Shown here: positions 11,631 through 24,616 of the stretch, one piece after another | How the letters are laid out: every line of letters begins with the position of its first letter | Position numbering within the stretch: the first letter of the stretch is position 1 | Assembly (NCBI RefSeq): GCF_043641665.1 | Contig: NC_092187.1 | Coordinates: 1,309,501-1,373,500 of the forward strand | Direction: 5' to 3' | Length of the DNA stretch: 64,000 nucleotides | DNA from: Enoplosus armatus | Lineage: Eukaryota > Chordata > Actinopteri > Centrarchiformes > Enoplosidae | Notes under the pieces: generated by a model | The model's input: only the letters and a program-made list of their open reading frames with translations | What the model was told of the DNA's origin: nothing | The model's database searches: none | Position numbers and translations under genes: made by a program

Positions 11631-12586
11631 GGTCACCTTTAAGAGTTTAAAAACAAAAACAGCTTGCTTTTTGGCATTTCAATGGATCAGAATCTGTGTC
11701 ATTTTTTATTTTATTTTTTTAACAGTGAGGCAAGCTTACTCAATGAATATGTTTGCAGGTAGTAGAAACTGCCCCTGCAATTCCAAGTCGAATAAACAGA
11801 CTTTCTAACAAAAAGTCTCTTTACCTGCGTCATACATTTGAGGGCCAAAGTCGTCTGGTTAAGTTTGAATAGATGATAAAGCAGATCTGATACTGATACT
11901 GCTGGCTGCAAAATCTCTTTGTTTCAAGGACGTGGGCAGTAAATGAAGATTTGACCTTGAAAACATTTGTTCATCCTCTCATGGCATGTCCTTCCACAAT
12001 ATGCTCCTACTAGGTTGAGCAATTAAATCTTTAGCATGTTCACGCTGGCGTTCACACGACGCCATTGCGCATTTCAAAGCGGTAACCGGAGCAGATACAT
12101 TAAGCCTCGGATACTTGTTTGAGAGTCTACATATCAAACATGTACATGTCAAATTACTATACAAAAGGGACTTTGATGAGAGAAAGTAGTGAAAACGGTC
12201 TTTCCCCCTAAAAGCGTCTCTGTGTTTTCACTGCGTTGCTATTACCTTGCACTCATATGGGTGAATTTCATAGCTAGCTGCCTTGTCTAGCCCCACGGTC
12301 CAGCCAATGAATATATAGGATCACAGCGAACATAATCTGTAGTCGAGTGGGAGGGAGGGAGTGGATGTCTGAAACAAACAACAAACAGAAGAATCACGTA
12401 GCAAATGTAGCTGTTAATTCTGATCTCTGAAATATGACGTTACGCATCAAGACTATACGTTAAAATACTTTCACATCAGCTATTATAATGTTTTTTTCCT
12501 GTTGTTCATATGCTAGGCCACATTACGTATATTCATGAACCATGATATAATAAATAATGAAAATCTATTGAAATTGAAATAATTTT

Positions 12587-12624
<38 letters not shown>

Positions 12625-12845
12625 TTTTTTATTTCTTTTACAGGAGCATTCAGATGTTAAATGAAAAGGTGGATATAGGGATTGCAATGCCGCTTTGGTT
12701 TAAGGTAAATACATTTGTTTAAGTATGTGTACGTGTCTTTGCATGGTAATATGGCAGTATATCGTTTTTTTTAAACCTTACTAAAGACATGTAATGTGCC
12801 TTTAAATGTAATTTTGAAGTTATTTCTGGCTGTGTAAAAACATTT
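11631..12845. other. Unannotated; TG/GA microsatellite at 12590-12624
   Basis: No supported gene. A short TG run abuts a GA run near 12590-12624. Confidence 0.45.
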
Positions 12846-12846
12846 A

Positions 12847-13165
12847 TCTGCATTTGCAGAAGCCGAAGGATCTGCCAGCTGAGGAGGAGGGGGAGGAAGA
12901 TGAGGAAGTGGACCCCAGAGGCCATGGGACAGGCTGTACAGGAGGTGGAAGCAGGCAGGCACTCACTCTACGACAGGCAGCCAAGGAGTTTGGGGTCTCG
13001 AAGTCCACCCTTAGAGGTCAAGTCAGAGAAGGGTGGGCTGGCTGTGTAGAAGGTCAGAGGACTCTCCTCACCCCGAAGATGAAAATTCCCTCGTGGAGTA
13101 CTGTTTGTATTCTGCCAGTCACGGGTTTCCACTGACGAAGCCTCACTTTTGTTGTTATTGGTGTC
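12847..13165 (+). pseudogene. pogo/Tigger-type transposase N-terminus, broken
   Basis: After a possible splice acceptor (TTTGCAG, ending about 12859) the sequence encodes an acidic leader and then SLRQAAKEFGVSKSTL, a pipsqueak-type helix-turn-helix as found at the N-terminus of pogo/Tigger and jerky-like transposases. Its segments lie in different frames. MGQAVQEVEAGR precedes the HTH in another frame, and EDENSLVEYCLYSASHGFPL, the start of a CENP-B-type second HTH, follows in a third. At least two frameshifts therefore occur within about 250 bp. The DDE catalytic domain is absent. A truncated L2 element begins about 90 bp downstream. The DNA-binding role is family knowledge; this copy is not functional. 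Confidence 0.65.
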
Positions 13166-13253
13166 TGGATGTTTGATTTTATTTATATATATTTTTTTTT
13201 TTTGACATTTTTTTGTCTTGTCTTGTTTTAAAATATGTGATATGTGTTATCCT

Positions 13254-14330
13254 ATCCTATTACAGAGACTGGAGCATTTAATTGGCATCAAAGGAACCGC
13301 ACTAAGCTGGTTTAAGTCGTATTTATCAGATCGATCTCAGTTTGTACATGTTAACGATGAATCCTCCATGTACGCCAAAGTCAGTCATGGAGTTCCACAA
13401 GGTTCTGTGCTTGGACCAATACTATTCACCTTATATATGCTTCCTTTAGGAGATATTATTAGAAAACACTCCATACATTGTCATTGCTATGTGGATGATA
13501 CCCAGCTATATTTATCGATCAAGCCAGAAGAACCTCATCAGTTAGCCAAGCTCCAAGCATGCCTTAAGGACATAAAGACCTGGATGACCTGTAATTATCT
13601 GATGTTGAATTCAGACAAGACAGAAGTTATTGTTCTTGGCCCTGAACACCTCAGAAACACAGTATCTAAGGATATTGTTACCCTAGATGGCATTGCCCTG
13701 GCCTCCAGCGCCACCATGAGGAATCTCGGAGTTGCCTTTGATCAGGACATGTCCTTTAACTCCCACGTAAAACAAACTTCAAGGACTGCCTTCTTTCAGC
13801 TCCGTAACATTGCAAAAATCAGGAAGATCCTGTCTCAAACAGATGCCGAAAAATTAGTCCATGCATTTGTCACGTCTAGGCTGGATTATTGCAATTCCTT
13901 ATTATCAGGCTGTCCCAATAAGTCCCTGAGGACTCTCCAGCTGATCCAGAATGCTGCGGCACGTGTACTGACAGGAACCAGGAAAAGAGATCATATTTCT
14001 CCTGTGTTAGCTTCACTGCACTGGCTCCCTGTAAAATCTAGAATAAACTTTAAAATCCTTCTCCTGACTTACAAAGCTCTTACTGGTCAGGCACCATCAT
14101 ATCTTAAAGAGCTCATAGTACCCTATTACCCCACTAGAGCACTGCGCTCGCAGAATGCAGGGTTGCTTGTGGTTCCTAGAATCTCCAAAAGCAGAACAGG
14201 AGCCAGAGCCTTCAGCTATCAAGCTCCTCTCCTGTGGAATCGGCTCCCAGTTTGGGTCCGGGAGGCAGACACACTCTCTACTTTTAAGATTAGGTTTAAA
14301 ACTTTGCTTTTTGATAAGGCTTATAGTTAA
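13254..14330 (+). pseudogene. L2 reverse transcriptase, C-terminal ~358 codons (open)
   Basis: The frame is open from the truncation point to the stop at 14330. An ATG at 13218 lies in flanking DNA and adds 12 unrelated residues. Visible RT motifs are [10 protein letters not shown] (motif B, about residue 58-67 from that ATG), YVDD (motif C, residues 91-94) in place of the YADD of copy 3 with both catalytic Asp retained, and LNSDKTE (motif D). Motif A with the first catalytic Asp lies upstream of the truncation and is lost, so the protein could not polymerise. There is no internal stop and few differences from copy 3, implying a fairly recent insertion. Confidence 0.9.
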
Positions 14331-14739
14331 GGGCTGGCTCAGGCCTGCCTGGACCAGCCCCTAGTTATACTGCTATAGGCCTAGACTGCTGGGGGACTTC
14401 CCATGATGCACTGAGCTTTCCTCCTCTCCCTCTTCTTCTTTCTTCACAGTCAAATGCATGTTACTAACTTTATTTCTTCCCCGGAGTTTCTTTGTGCTTT
14501 GTCGTCTCGCAGGTTGCTGTGGATAGTGGTCCTGGTACGCCTGGGTGCTGCCGCCATGGGCCTGCCTGACTCTCATCACTACAGTTATTATGTTTAGTCG
14601 TAGTTCTGTTACTATTAAAGCTGTTATTGCTATTATTAATCTCAGCTATTATTACAGCTGTAACTACTATTATCATATTTCCAGTATTATTATAATTATA
14701 GCTGCTATTTCTACTGCTAGTGCTGCCATACATCTCTGC

Positions 14740-14773
<34 letters not shown>

Positions 14774-14808
14774 GTGTCTCTACGTCTATCTCTCTCTCTC
14801 TGTCTCTT

Positions 14809-14848
<40 letters not shown>

Positions 14849-15103
14849 AAACCCAACCGGTCAAAGCAGATGACCCCCCCCACCTAGAGTCTGGTTCTGC
14901 TCGAGGTTTCTGCCTCTTAAAAGGAAGTTGTTCCTTGCCACTGTCACCAAAGTGCTTGCTCATGGTGGGAACTGTTGGGTCTCTGTAATAACATTATAAA
15001 GAGTCGGTCTAGACCTGCTCTATTTGTAAAGTGTCATGAGATGACTTTTGTTGTGATTTGGCGCTGTATAAATAAAATTGAATTGAAAAATTGAATTGAA
15101 TTG
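13254..15103 (+). mobile_element. L2-clade LINE, copy 2, 5'-truncated
   Basis: Homology to copy 3 starts abruptly at ATCCTATTACAGAG (13254), inside the reverse-transcriptase ORF. It runs through the stop at 14330, a 3' UTR with CTGT and CT microsatellites (about 14738-14850), and the conserved terminal motif GGCGCTGTATAAATAAAATT (15060-15079), followed by a GAATT-type tail. The endonuclease domain and N-terminal RT are missing. I did not find an obvious target-site duplication. Confidence 0.93.
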
Positions 15104-17008
15104 TTGTGTTTTTGCGTGTTAGGTTTCATCTTTTTTTTTTTAAATAATTTGCTCTAGTCATTTGTCATTTGATTAAATCATAAACATTTATAATTATAGT
15201 TATACTATGAATCTCACTCTGCGCTGTATGTATTTCTGGTAATTGTAATATATGCGTGTATAATAGCTCAATTGAATGCATCAGCTCAAATTCAATTGAT
15301 TCAAATGAGAGGAGAGTTTAACAGAACATCCAACCAGAAAATGTCGATTAAGCAGCTTTTACTGCATCATTTTACGTTGTTGAGGCATGCTATCTTACTG
15401 TGAAGGACATAAGTACGGTCCCAGATGTGTTGACAGCATTGATGTTGATTTTGTAGACTCGGGAACAAGGTAATACCCCCACAAGACCTGCAGCGCTCAG
15501 TGTGTACAGCGAGGAGATAAGGGCAACGCAAAACTGCAGAAAAAGACAGCGTTCAGTTCAACGTTAACGTAACCGTAACATGAGGTACCTAACCTGACCT
15601 GAACAGTGAACACACTTAAGATAACACTTAACATTAACATCTCCCTTTTAAATTAGCAAGCTACTCTGTACTCTGTAGTCATTTTTAAAATAAGCACAAT
15701 AGTAGCAATGGCAGTGTTTCACAGGCTGTATGGTAGGCGGAAAAATAAAATATAACCCCGTGCTTCTGGAAGTTTTTTTTTTTCTTCTGAAAACAGCAGT
15801 ATTATCGATCGTAATGTATGTAGCAGCACTTGATATGGTAATAATAGAGTCTCGACGGGTGCAATCATTCTTGTCTGGATGAGCAGCAGACCAGTATTTT
15901 CCGTGGCACTGTGAAACCTAAAAAAAAACATGCTCACTATTTTTTCAGCCATCACAAAGCTGCAAACAAACAAATCATTTACATACATACATTTATCCGA
16001 ATCCCCGGGTGGGGATCAATAAAGACTCATCGCATATAATAAGAATAATAAATTATATTCTGACTAGATCAGAAATATAATGTAACAACTGCATTCACAA
16101 CCTATACACTGCACATTAAACTACTTATTAACAACTCAAAATGACAACACATGTATATAGACAGTTACTTTACTACCCGATTAGCATATGCGACACGTTT
16201 GGGACCAGGAAAAATAACGTGGTAACTTCAACGACATCGCATGCGAAAACGTTACAGCCCTCGACTTTCTGAACAATTGAAACATAAAGGAAAAATACAA
16301 CACAACTTGCTCCGCTTACCAAGGGTGCAAATACCTGGGGAAACCCCATAGACACAGTTCACTTGCAATGTACATGTTATGAAAGCAAAACTGAAAGTTA
16401 TGCACTGTTTCTTGATTTAGGGTAATTCAACGTATCCACTAACGTCATTTCTACGGACATTTTTTTTTTTACAGTGTACAAAATCTAGACGCCTGAATCA
16501 TAATGAGTCGTTTCGCCAATATGTTTTCGTCATGACACAGAGAAAGAAGAACATATTGAACCGTATGAGTGTGTAAACACAAAGGACAACCCAGGGGACG
16601 TCATGTAGACTGTGTGATTACACTCTCACGTCCGCCACCCCCTGAAATCCAGCAAGGACAGGACATTTTACCCGCCTAGCCAGTACTGATCTAACTGATC
16701 TAAATGAAGCTGATTTCAGTCATAAAAATCACATGTTTATAATAACCTCAGTGGGGGACGAACGATGATCAGAAGGCAAGTGAAATGAGTGGACATTCGG
16801 GCCCCCGTACTTCAAATTGAATGATCGCACGTAGGACCTAAGTGTAAAGCATGAGCAGACAAGAGGGCCAGCTAACATAATGATGTGCTGGACAAGGCAC
16901 TGAATTGCCTGGAGGCTAATAGAGCCTTGTACTAAGCAGTTACTATTGATTAAGTCTTAGCCTCTAAATGAGTTGTTGTAATAAGATCAATCTTAATTGG
17001 AGACGTTG
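15104..17008. other. Unannotated; short LINE 3' tail near 16000
   Basis: No gene seen. At 15999-16030, CCCCGGGTGGGGATCAATAA looks like the last bases of a fish LINE 3' UTR, too short to classify. A poly-C run of 16 lies at 17009-17024. Confidence 0.4.
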
Positions 17009-19659
17009 CCCCCCCCCCCCCCCCGCACCTTCATCAGCGTGATCCCTGTATGGTCATTTTCTTTGTTCAGAACACATTTGGGACATTGGGTACGGAAGGT
17101 TTTTCATCTATCAGAGCAAAAGAAATAAAATGCTTTCAATCGGCATAATTTAACCCTGGTATATCTTGTAAAATAAAATCAATAATCGTGTATGTGGGTC
17201 GTCTTTTATTACATCTCTCTAAATTCATTTCACCGTTTTGACATTTTTGTTTATAGTTACAGGAAAAACACGTACAATTTTTGTTTTTTATTCTTGTTGA
17301 TTAGTCGTCTGGCGCTTAAATAACCGATTATCTAATTTTGTAGATGTGACTGTATCACTGGATTACATATGACTGAATAATATTTGATCAACATAAAAGA
17401 CGGGAGACCTTAGTCGTAGGGCACATTAGGATGCCGCTCTGCAACATAAATGGTTTAAGTCCGACACACACATAATCCAAACTGTGGTTTATATATGGAA
17501 AAACGAAATAACTTCAAGCGACAAACACACAACATACTGTAAACTTTTCCCGCGATTTCTTTTTAAAGTTGAGGTTGGAGCTGCGGTTCAGCCTTGACTG
17601 CGGACTGAGCACGCTGGTCCTTGAAAGGTGAGAAGTTGAGTGCTTTTTTTTTTTTCTCAGTAAATACGGCATGTCACAGGGGTTAAATACCACCTTAAGG
17701 AACAATGGAATTGAAAGTGAAGGCAATTAGCAAATCAATAGCTGTTTAGAGCTGGCGGTTTCTAGCGAGGTTAAACATCATCATTCTAGAAGTGGGGTTG
17801 GCAATGTTGTTTATCCACCCCCCCCCCCCTTCATTCTGAAACTTTTTTTTTTCTTTTGCTACCGCTAATTAGCAATAAAATGCAACCCTCCAAAAGCACT
17901 TCAGTGGAAAATAGAATATTGATTTTATTTATGTTTGCATCAAGCTGCTTTATAAAATATTGAGGTGGGTAAAAGTGCCCTGAATTGATTTGGGCAAGCG
18001 GGGACGAGGAGGTTTGGAAGAGGTTTGACAATCTAACTTTTACATAAAGGCTTTTAATCTATCACTTTGAATTCATCAGAGCTGAGAAGTCTCGAGGAAA
18101 GCATTGATTTTTCAAAGTAATAGTCCTCCTTTCAATCCATGTAAAAGTAAGCTTGTCCAGTTAGCACTCAAAACATTTTGGCTGTGACAAATCACAACAA
18201 TGAGAACATATTGTGGCGTTTTATATATGCTAGTAACATAAACTGGCAGTGATAAGTAGGCTTTATCAGTTTAGAGCAGCATCATCCAACCTAATAATTG
18301 TGCTGCAGCCATTTAAATTTCATTCAATGTCAAAGCTCACGTCTCAAGTTCAAAGTGTATTTTTTTTTTTAGAACACACACTTTAGAACACGCTCTGTAC
18401 TTTCAAGCAAAAGGCACTACAGTGTATAGCTGTCACCGGACTTGCTCGAACGTGACAGGCCTCCGAGATGTTGGCCACTGGTGCTGCTCTGCGAGGATGC
18501 CGCTGGGTCTACATTGGGCCAACACATCATCCATCTCAGTCTGAGCCACCTGATCCCGCGCCTAATAAGGAGTCGAGGGAATCAGGAGATGGAAGGGGGA
18601 TGTGGAGAAGGGAGAGGGGGTGAAGGGGAAGTAAAGTGTGGAGGGTGAAGGGAGGAAAGGACGAAGGAGAAGAAGCAGGGGACAAGGGGGCGGCGGCCCA
18701 GAGGAGAAGACAAGCGCTCTTCAAAATAAAAAATAAAAAAATGTATGGGAGTTAGGGGTGGGGGTTAGTGGAGCAGAAATGCAGGAGAAAAAGTAAGAGA
18801 AAAAAAGGAGAGAGAGAGAGCAAATCCCTGGTCGGCATGCCTACTTGAGGGGCTGTTATTATATTATAGCTCCCAAAGGCATTTTAACTTTGATTTACCC
18901 GGAGATGGCAGGGTGACCTATTGTGCTCAGGCAACGGAACAAACCAACTGTCAATTAGTGTTGTCGCTCAATAGCGGCAAGTTGAGTTGACGGGGCCACC
19001 ATGGTTGCCTTTTTCCTTTAACGTGATGTCAGATCTCCCCTCGGTTGTTTCAGGTCCAGAAGATCATCGCATCTTTTGTGATGGGAAGAAAGTCACTTAA
19101 TCTAAACGCAATGCATTTCCATTTTCATGTGTAGTGGTACATGGGCCTAAATGGTTTAACCAACTTAAATTAAGTGTAACAACCTTAATTCATTGCACTG
19201 ATTAAAGATGGAGAAGTGTTAACAAACTGTTTAGTGTTTTCTCGGTTAATTTGCCTTGTTGTCTAGAGAAAGAGTGACTTCCAGTAAAATATATATATAA
19301 AAAATATGCAAACCTTGTTAAAGCAAAGATTTCTTCCTTGTTTACTGTTCTGTGCTGTTTAGCAGCAGTGCGCTCAGTGCTGCCACTGGTGGCCAAAAGC
19401 TATATTGCAACAAATTTCTATTGATTAAAATGTCCGACATTGATTTTTGAAAGAGAAAACCCAATTTCAATTCAAACCATTTACTGGAAATTACACAAGA
19501 TTGCTGTGGGAAGCCATGAAAGCCTTTGTCGGAGGTTTTATTATCCAATAAGCAACATTAATTAATGAGACACAAACCCACAGGCAACGTAAATACATAG
19601 CATATACAACATGTGTGCGAGTACATGTGGAGATTACTAAATTTGCGGGAATGGGATGG

Positions 19660-19800
19660 ATGTGAGGTCACAGTGACCTTAACCTTTGACCCTTGACCAC
19701 TAAATTCTAGACCAGTTCATCCTTGTGTCCAAGTGAAGAAATTCCCTCAAGGCGTTTGAGAATGGGACGGACGGATAACCCGAAAACATACTGCCTCATA
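19660..19800 (+). repeat. Dispersed fish repeat fragment
   Basis: The blocks GACCTTAACCTTTGACC, AAATTCCCTCAAGGCGTT and GAATGGGACGGACGG then ATAACCCGAAAACAT match the order of a very common teleost interspersed repeat that I recognise. Superfamily unknown. Confidence 0.6.
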
Positions 19801-21627
19801 GAGAGCTGCAAAGTACAGTTTGTGCAGGAATGTGCAAATATTGACCAAGGAATGTGCAATGGTTCACAGTGTGAAGTATAAAGAATATGCACAGAGATAA
19901 TAATCCAAAAGGTATGCGTTAATGTAACGCATTGTGAGAGGTGTGTGGACTGTATGTTAATGTAACGGATACATCAAAAGAGTATATCATAATAAATTAT
20001 CAAGCATCCTCTCCGACTCCAGGGCCAAGCTGATTCCACTTCAACACTTGAGAATCTTCTCTCCACTCTCCTTTAAAATGCTCCCCCTGAAAACCGGAGT
20101 CACTAAAAAGCCCTTCCACTATCATTAATTAATGCAGAGTTGATTAGTTTTCCCCCACTTGCCGCTTCAGAGCCCGGTTGACTTTTTCCACACGCTTATA
20201 AGACGGAGGGGAAGCAGCGGCGCGGTGTTGAAATGTGGTCGATCACTGCTGGAAATTAAAGTCCAATGAGAAGTGGACTGAGTGGTGCGTGGGGAAGGGA
20301 AGCCTGAAGGGTGTGTATGTGTGTGTATATCTGTTTTTGTGTTGTATGAGAGAAAAAAAAAAATGAAGGAGAGTTGTGTGTTAATGCATAAAGTATCTAC
20401 ATAGAAGGAGGAGGGACGCAATAAAAGCAACATATGTACTATGTAATGCAATTAAATAGCTGTGCAAGAAGCTTATAATATTCAAATTTTGTTGTGACTT
20501 TCAGAGAGGTGTGGAAGTATTTATAATCAGTCGCTATCGAGACCAACAGCAAAAACAAAGCGTCACAAAGGTTTGGATTACATTGTGGGGTGTTGATTTT
20601 ATTGTGTTTAAAGCCTGCAGATATTTATTGTCTACGACTTGCACTTTTGCACACGTCTTTCTCAAAACTGTGAATGTGCGAGAGACCGAGGGAAACACAG
20701 AGCCGGTGAGAGAAATTAGTGAGAGCGAGCGGGAGAGAGATCTCATAGTAAACACACAGCCTGGAGCTCATTAAAAGTGTCTCTCGGAGGGTTTCAGACA
20801 GAGGCAGCAGCAGAGTTGGACTCAGTCTCGCCCATGTCCTCCTGGCTCCATACTAAACAGCCTAATTAGACTTAGATTCTCCTGAGCTCCCTAACGATAG
20901 TGCTTCACAAAGACAATATAAGGAAATGCAGCACGTTGGAAGCCATGTAATGCTCATTCTCTGATGATGCTCGCTCTCTCTCATCAATAATGTCAGTTTA
21001 TTCACTTGTTTTTTTTATGCCGCAGTGGAATTGTGATTGTGTTGAAGCAGTTAACACTTGTTTTATGCTGTTATAATCCTCGGCCAATTAACTATTTTCT
21101 TTTTTTTTTTTTACATTTTTTGGGAACATGATGACATGCCAAATACAACTTGAAGCTCACAAATAGTTCTGAGCCCAAACATTTTCAAACTAATAAAGGC
21201 CCTGCATCCTTACCGCTTATATGTCCCTGCTGTTTTGGCTTGATGGTCATCCTGTTTATTTGCAGGCGTATGGCATATTCACTAAACATCTTAGACAGGC
21301 ATTCCAAATATTGTTCATTTTAGGATAATTTAGTCTACTCAGAAAGCATGTGAGTGCTACTATACATGCTCTTCAACACTTTTACCCAATTACTTGGATT
21401 TCTGTCCTATATGACCAAAGGTTTTTCAACACACCACAAACCATCTGTATGTGAATGGGAGAGAATCACTGTTTCAAGGATATAGGAACCATGTTGATGG
21501 GACTTTCTACTTTCGACTTTTTCTCCCCTGTGATTTTACTTTTCTTATTTCCATTTGGGATGAAAATGTACTTTGAGTGACGCAAACAGGTAGTATAACG
21601 TTGCCATTGTCCGAACCCCCTCTCTTT

Positions 21628-21930
21628 TTACTACATAGTGCGCCATTCTCCGTCTAACACTAATCTGATATTCCAAATTTTGAGTGGAGTGAGGATTTGC
21701 ACTATGTAGTTCCTCAAAAAAAAAAATCCAATAATAGAATAAACAAAGTAACGTTCATGACAGGCACACTACTTTCTGCTAACAATACCACAATGCCTCA
21801 TGCGAAAGTTATAGTGGAGCGACACGACACGATGACACAAAAAAACCCCACGATGATTTGACTGCTCAGTGTATAGTAAACTACTGAATGTCTATTATAT
21901 ATGATTTTTGGACACAGCACACAAAGAAGT
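21628..21930. repeat. Possible dispersed fish repeat
   Basis: ACTACATAGTGCGCCATT, CACTATGTAGTTCC and CAGTGTATAGTAAACTACTG are reminiscent of a teleost repeat built on ACTATGTAG/ACTACATAG motifs in both orientations. Boundaries are uncertain. Confidence 0.35.
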
Positions 21931-23599
21931 ATGCTTTCAAGGAAGTATTCGTTGTATCACAGTGACTACGCCAAAAACTGAGAAGGCTACATTGGACAAT
22001 TTGTATACCTTTTCAAAACTGACGTGACATTGACGTCATGTCCGCCTGGTGTACGGAGATGTGAAAGTAGGCAGGGTTTGAACTCTCGAGCTCTCTTTTT
22101 ACATTCTTCACACAACTGTTTCTGTCTTTTTTTTGTGTGTACAACAGAGTGAAACACCACGAATGCCTTCGAGGAGAGACTGTCCTAAGTTGTGTGCCGT
22201 TGTCCCCATTTGTACGACACATGGGGCATCACCCCTCTGTTTGACAGCAGCCTCTGAATGTGGCTTTTTCGGAACATCAATAACTACTTTTAGATATGGT
22301 TGGATGACACGGCTGCACAAACTAGTTTTGCATGAAGCTGTGGGGTACACCTGAGCAGTGTTTTAGCCTATATTTGTTAAAACATTTTGGTGAATTGAAA
22401 CCATGGAAAGTCAGGCTGCATTAAGAGTTCTGGTTCTCACCGTAACTGTGGATGTACAGAGTCATCACTGCTAACTATCTAGTGCTTCTATTTTTGCAAC
22501 TAAGCATTCATATAGAAATGTCAACTGGGCCTCTCTGTCCTCTAATTACTGTTTTTTAGATGCCATGGAGACAAAACATGTGAGTGCAGCATGAAAAAAA
22601 GAAACAAATACTGCAGGCAGAGGGAGTAAATCATTGACAATAAGTCAACTACAAGAGGGCAGCAGCAAGCAGAGAAGGTTTTCAATATTTGTCTTTTATC
22701 CTTATCAGACCCTTTCATAATTCCGCAGCTGCCAGGAAGAGCTGAGACATGAGCTGAGAAAGACGAGGAGAGGAGATGAGAAGATGAAGAGGAGAGGGGT
22801 GCAGTGGGGTGAGGAGGAGAACAGAAAATTGAATGAGGCTTTGTTAAAACAAAGCTTTCTGGGGGGCATCAAAGACGCTGGTGGAAGAGGGGGAAGGGAA
22901 ATGATGAGCAAGGGGGCCACAAACAGACAATAAACACTGTATCCCCGATGGGAAAAACAGGAAAATGAGAATGGGACAAGAGTTCTGATACCAGGCCTTT
23001 ACTCCCAAGTTATCATGTAGTCCCGTGAACACATATATATGTATCAGCCCAGACACACTATCACAGGGGCCCATGGTGCACCACTCCTCTGCAGGCTCTC
23101 TCTGACATGCAGGATTACAGTGATTTCTCTGATTAAGCAGCCGCCAGTTAATTTCAAGCAGGTCTTTGTAATAGTTTAATTCATGGGCAAGAAGATGGGC
23201 TTAAATGAGATTGTAGAGTGTGGTCGATTAAGCTCATTAGGCGTTTTGAAGAGGGCAGCCTTTCTCGCATCCCTCTTTTCCTGCAATCAGATCCAGGATG
23301 AAAGTGGGAATTAATTAGGAAAGGAGAGGCTCCTGCTGTCCTGCCCCAGTGTGTTACACTGTATGTGTGTGTGTGTGTGTGTGTGTGGCCTTGCTTTATC
23401 AGTCCCAGGCCTGGCCACCAATCTTGTACTAAATCCCCATTTATACCTGTGGGCTAATTTGGGTCCACACACAAACACCATGTGTTAAAGTGAAAACGAT
23501 GCATCTTTTAAATGTATATACATACTTAATAGATTCTTTCAAGAACAAGCAATGACAGTAAATGATCACACACAACTTCAGTTTTGGCCACTACAGCCT

Positions 23600-24616
23600 A
23601 CTGTTGGCTGTAGGTATGACCACTTCAGAAAAAGATGTGCTAACTGGAAGTACCATTGAATAAGTATCCATTTTCCATAGCAATTCGACATTTCTTAAAA
23701 GCTCACTGTTAGGACATGCTAAAGGATGGCAGATGGTGAACAGACTCTGTTGGGGAAGCCCCGTATGGGTGGATGGTAAGTCGGTAGGACCCTGGACAGT
23801 CCACCCGAGAGCAGTGCATAGTGCAACTGGCCCTCCAATGGGGCCAATCCAGACTGGCTCGATGGGGACCACCAAGTGTGGGTAGTCCGATCCAATAGTA
23901 CAATAGGCAAAGCTTTGGTGAAGGTCATCAAGGCCAACCCCCTCAGGTTGGGATGCTGCCACTGAAGCATCTTTGCAGGACAAGAATGCTCTCTGAGGGC
24001 CAGACTTGTCGCAGTAAAGGCATTGGTGATCTGGTATTTCTTGCCATTCTGTCCAGCAGGAGATATGGAAAAGGACACAGCTGCCCCCTTCGCTGGGACT
24101 ACTTGTTGCCTGATAATCTGAAGGGATAGAACTTCTGGGTTCCCTTGCAGCTCCAATTGCTGGGCAGCGTTTGGTAGGATGATCGTCCGATCAGAGGCAT
24201 GGTCCAGTAGGGCTTATGTTTCAAGGCTACGTCCGTCATGGTGCAAAGTAACCTTGACAACCTTTACCAGCGCTCTTGGAGATTTATTTAGCTGGCAAGG
24301 TAAAACGCCCTGGATTAGATTATCAGAACCTTGTTGGAATGTGGTGAGATGATGACATCATATAGCACGGTGAGATGGAGTTGCTGCAAGGTTTCCTTAG
24401 GGTACAGGTCTCAGGTGGGTGACATCAGGCACATTTAAAGCGTCTATTGTTGGATGCTATCCAATCCTTCAGCTGTTCAGGACAGGAGCCAAGGAAGTGT
24501 TTACGGTTATTGCAGTGTGGGCAATAGGGCTGGAACTTGGATTTGGGCTTTGGCAAAGACCATTTGGCGACTGTGGTGGGGTTAACATCAGCTGCTTGGC
24601 TAGTTGTGAGATACAT
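23600..24616 (-). pseudogene. BEL/Pao retrotransposon gag-protease remnant
   Basis: Read on the minus strand from 24616, a CCHC knuckle appears first (Cys 24531-24533, Cys 24522-24524, His 24497-24499, Cys 24482-24484; CPHCNNRKHFLGSC). After a gap comes the BEL-type aspartic protease region, with KVVKVTLHHDGRSLE, then DHASDRTIILPNAAQQLELQ, SVSFSISPAG and AFTATSLAL. The frame then shifts to GSDYPHLVVPIEPVWIGP and ALGWTVQGPT. A final piece reads ELLRNVELLWKMDT, the linker before RT. A stop (plus 24214-24216) sits four codons before the catalytic Asp (24202-24204). The usual Asp-Gly that follow are His-Ala. RT and integrase are absent. Family knowledge: the protease matures the Gag-Pol polyprotein; this copy cannot. 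Confidence 0.8.

Larger units (their letters stand above)
17025..23590. other. Repeat-poor non-coding block
   Basis: No coding region or clear transposon occurs over about 6.5 kb, apart from the fragment at 19660-19800 and a possible one at 21628-21930. Several stretches are rich in TAAT/ATTA cores, for example 16900-17000, 20120-20150, 20860-20880 and 23140-23330. A GT microsatellite lies at about 23363-23386. The block may contain conserved regulatory DNA, but sequence alone cannot show that. Confidence 0.35.

Noticed and set aside
14155..14364. Plus-strand 69-codon frame inside L2 copy 2
   Set aside because: It is an alternate frame over the end of the RT ORF; the same shadow appears in copy 3 at 30861-31082.
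23591..23903. Two separate small genes on the minus strand
   Set aside because: They are consecutive pieces of one BEL/Pao protease-linker region separated by frameshifts, not independent genes.
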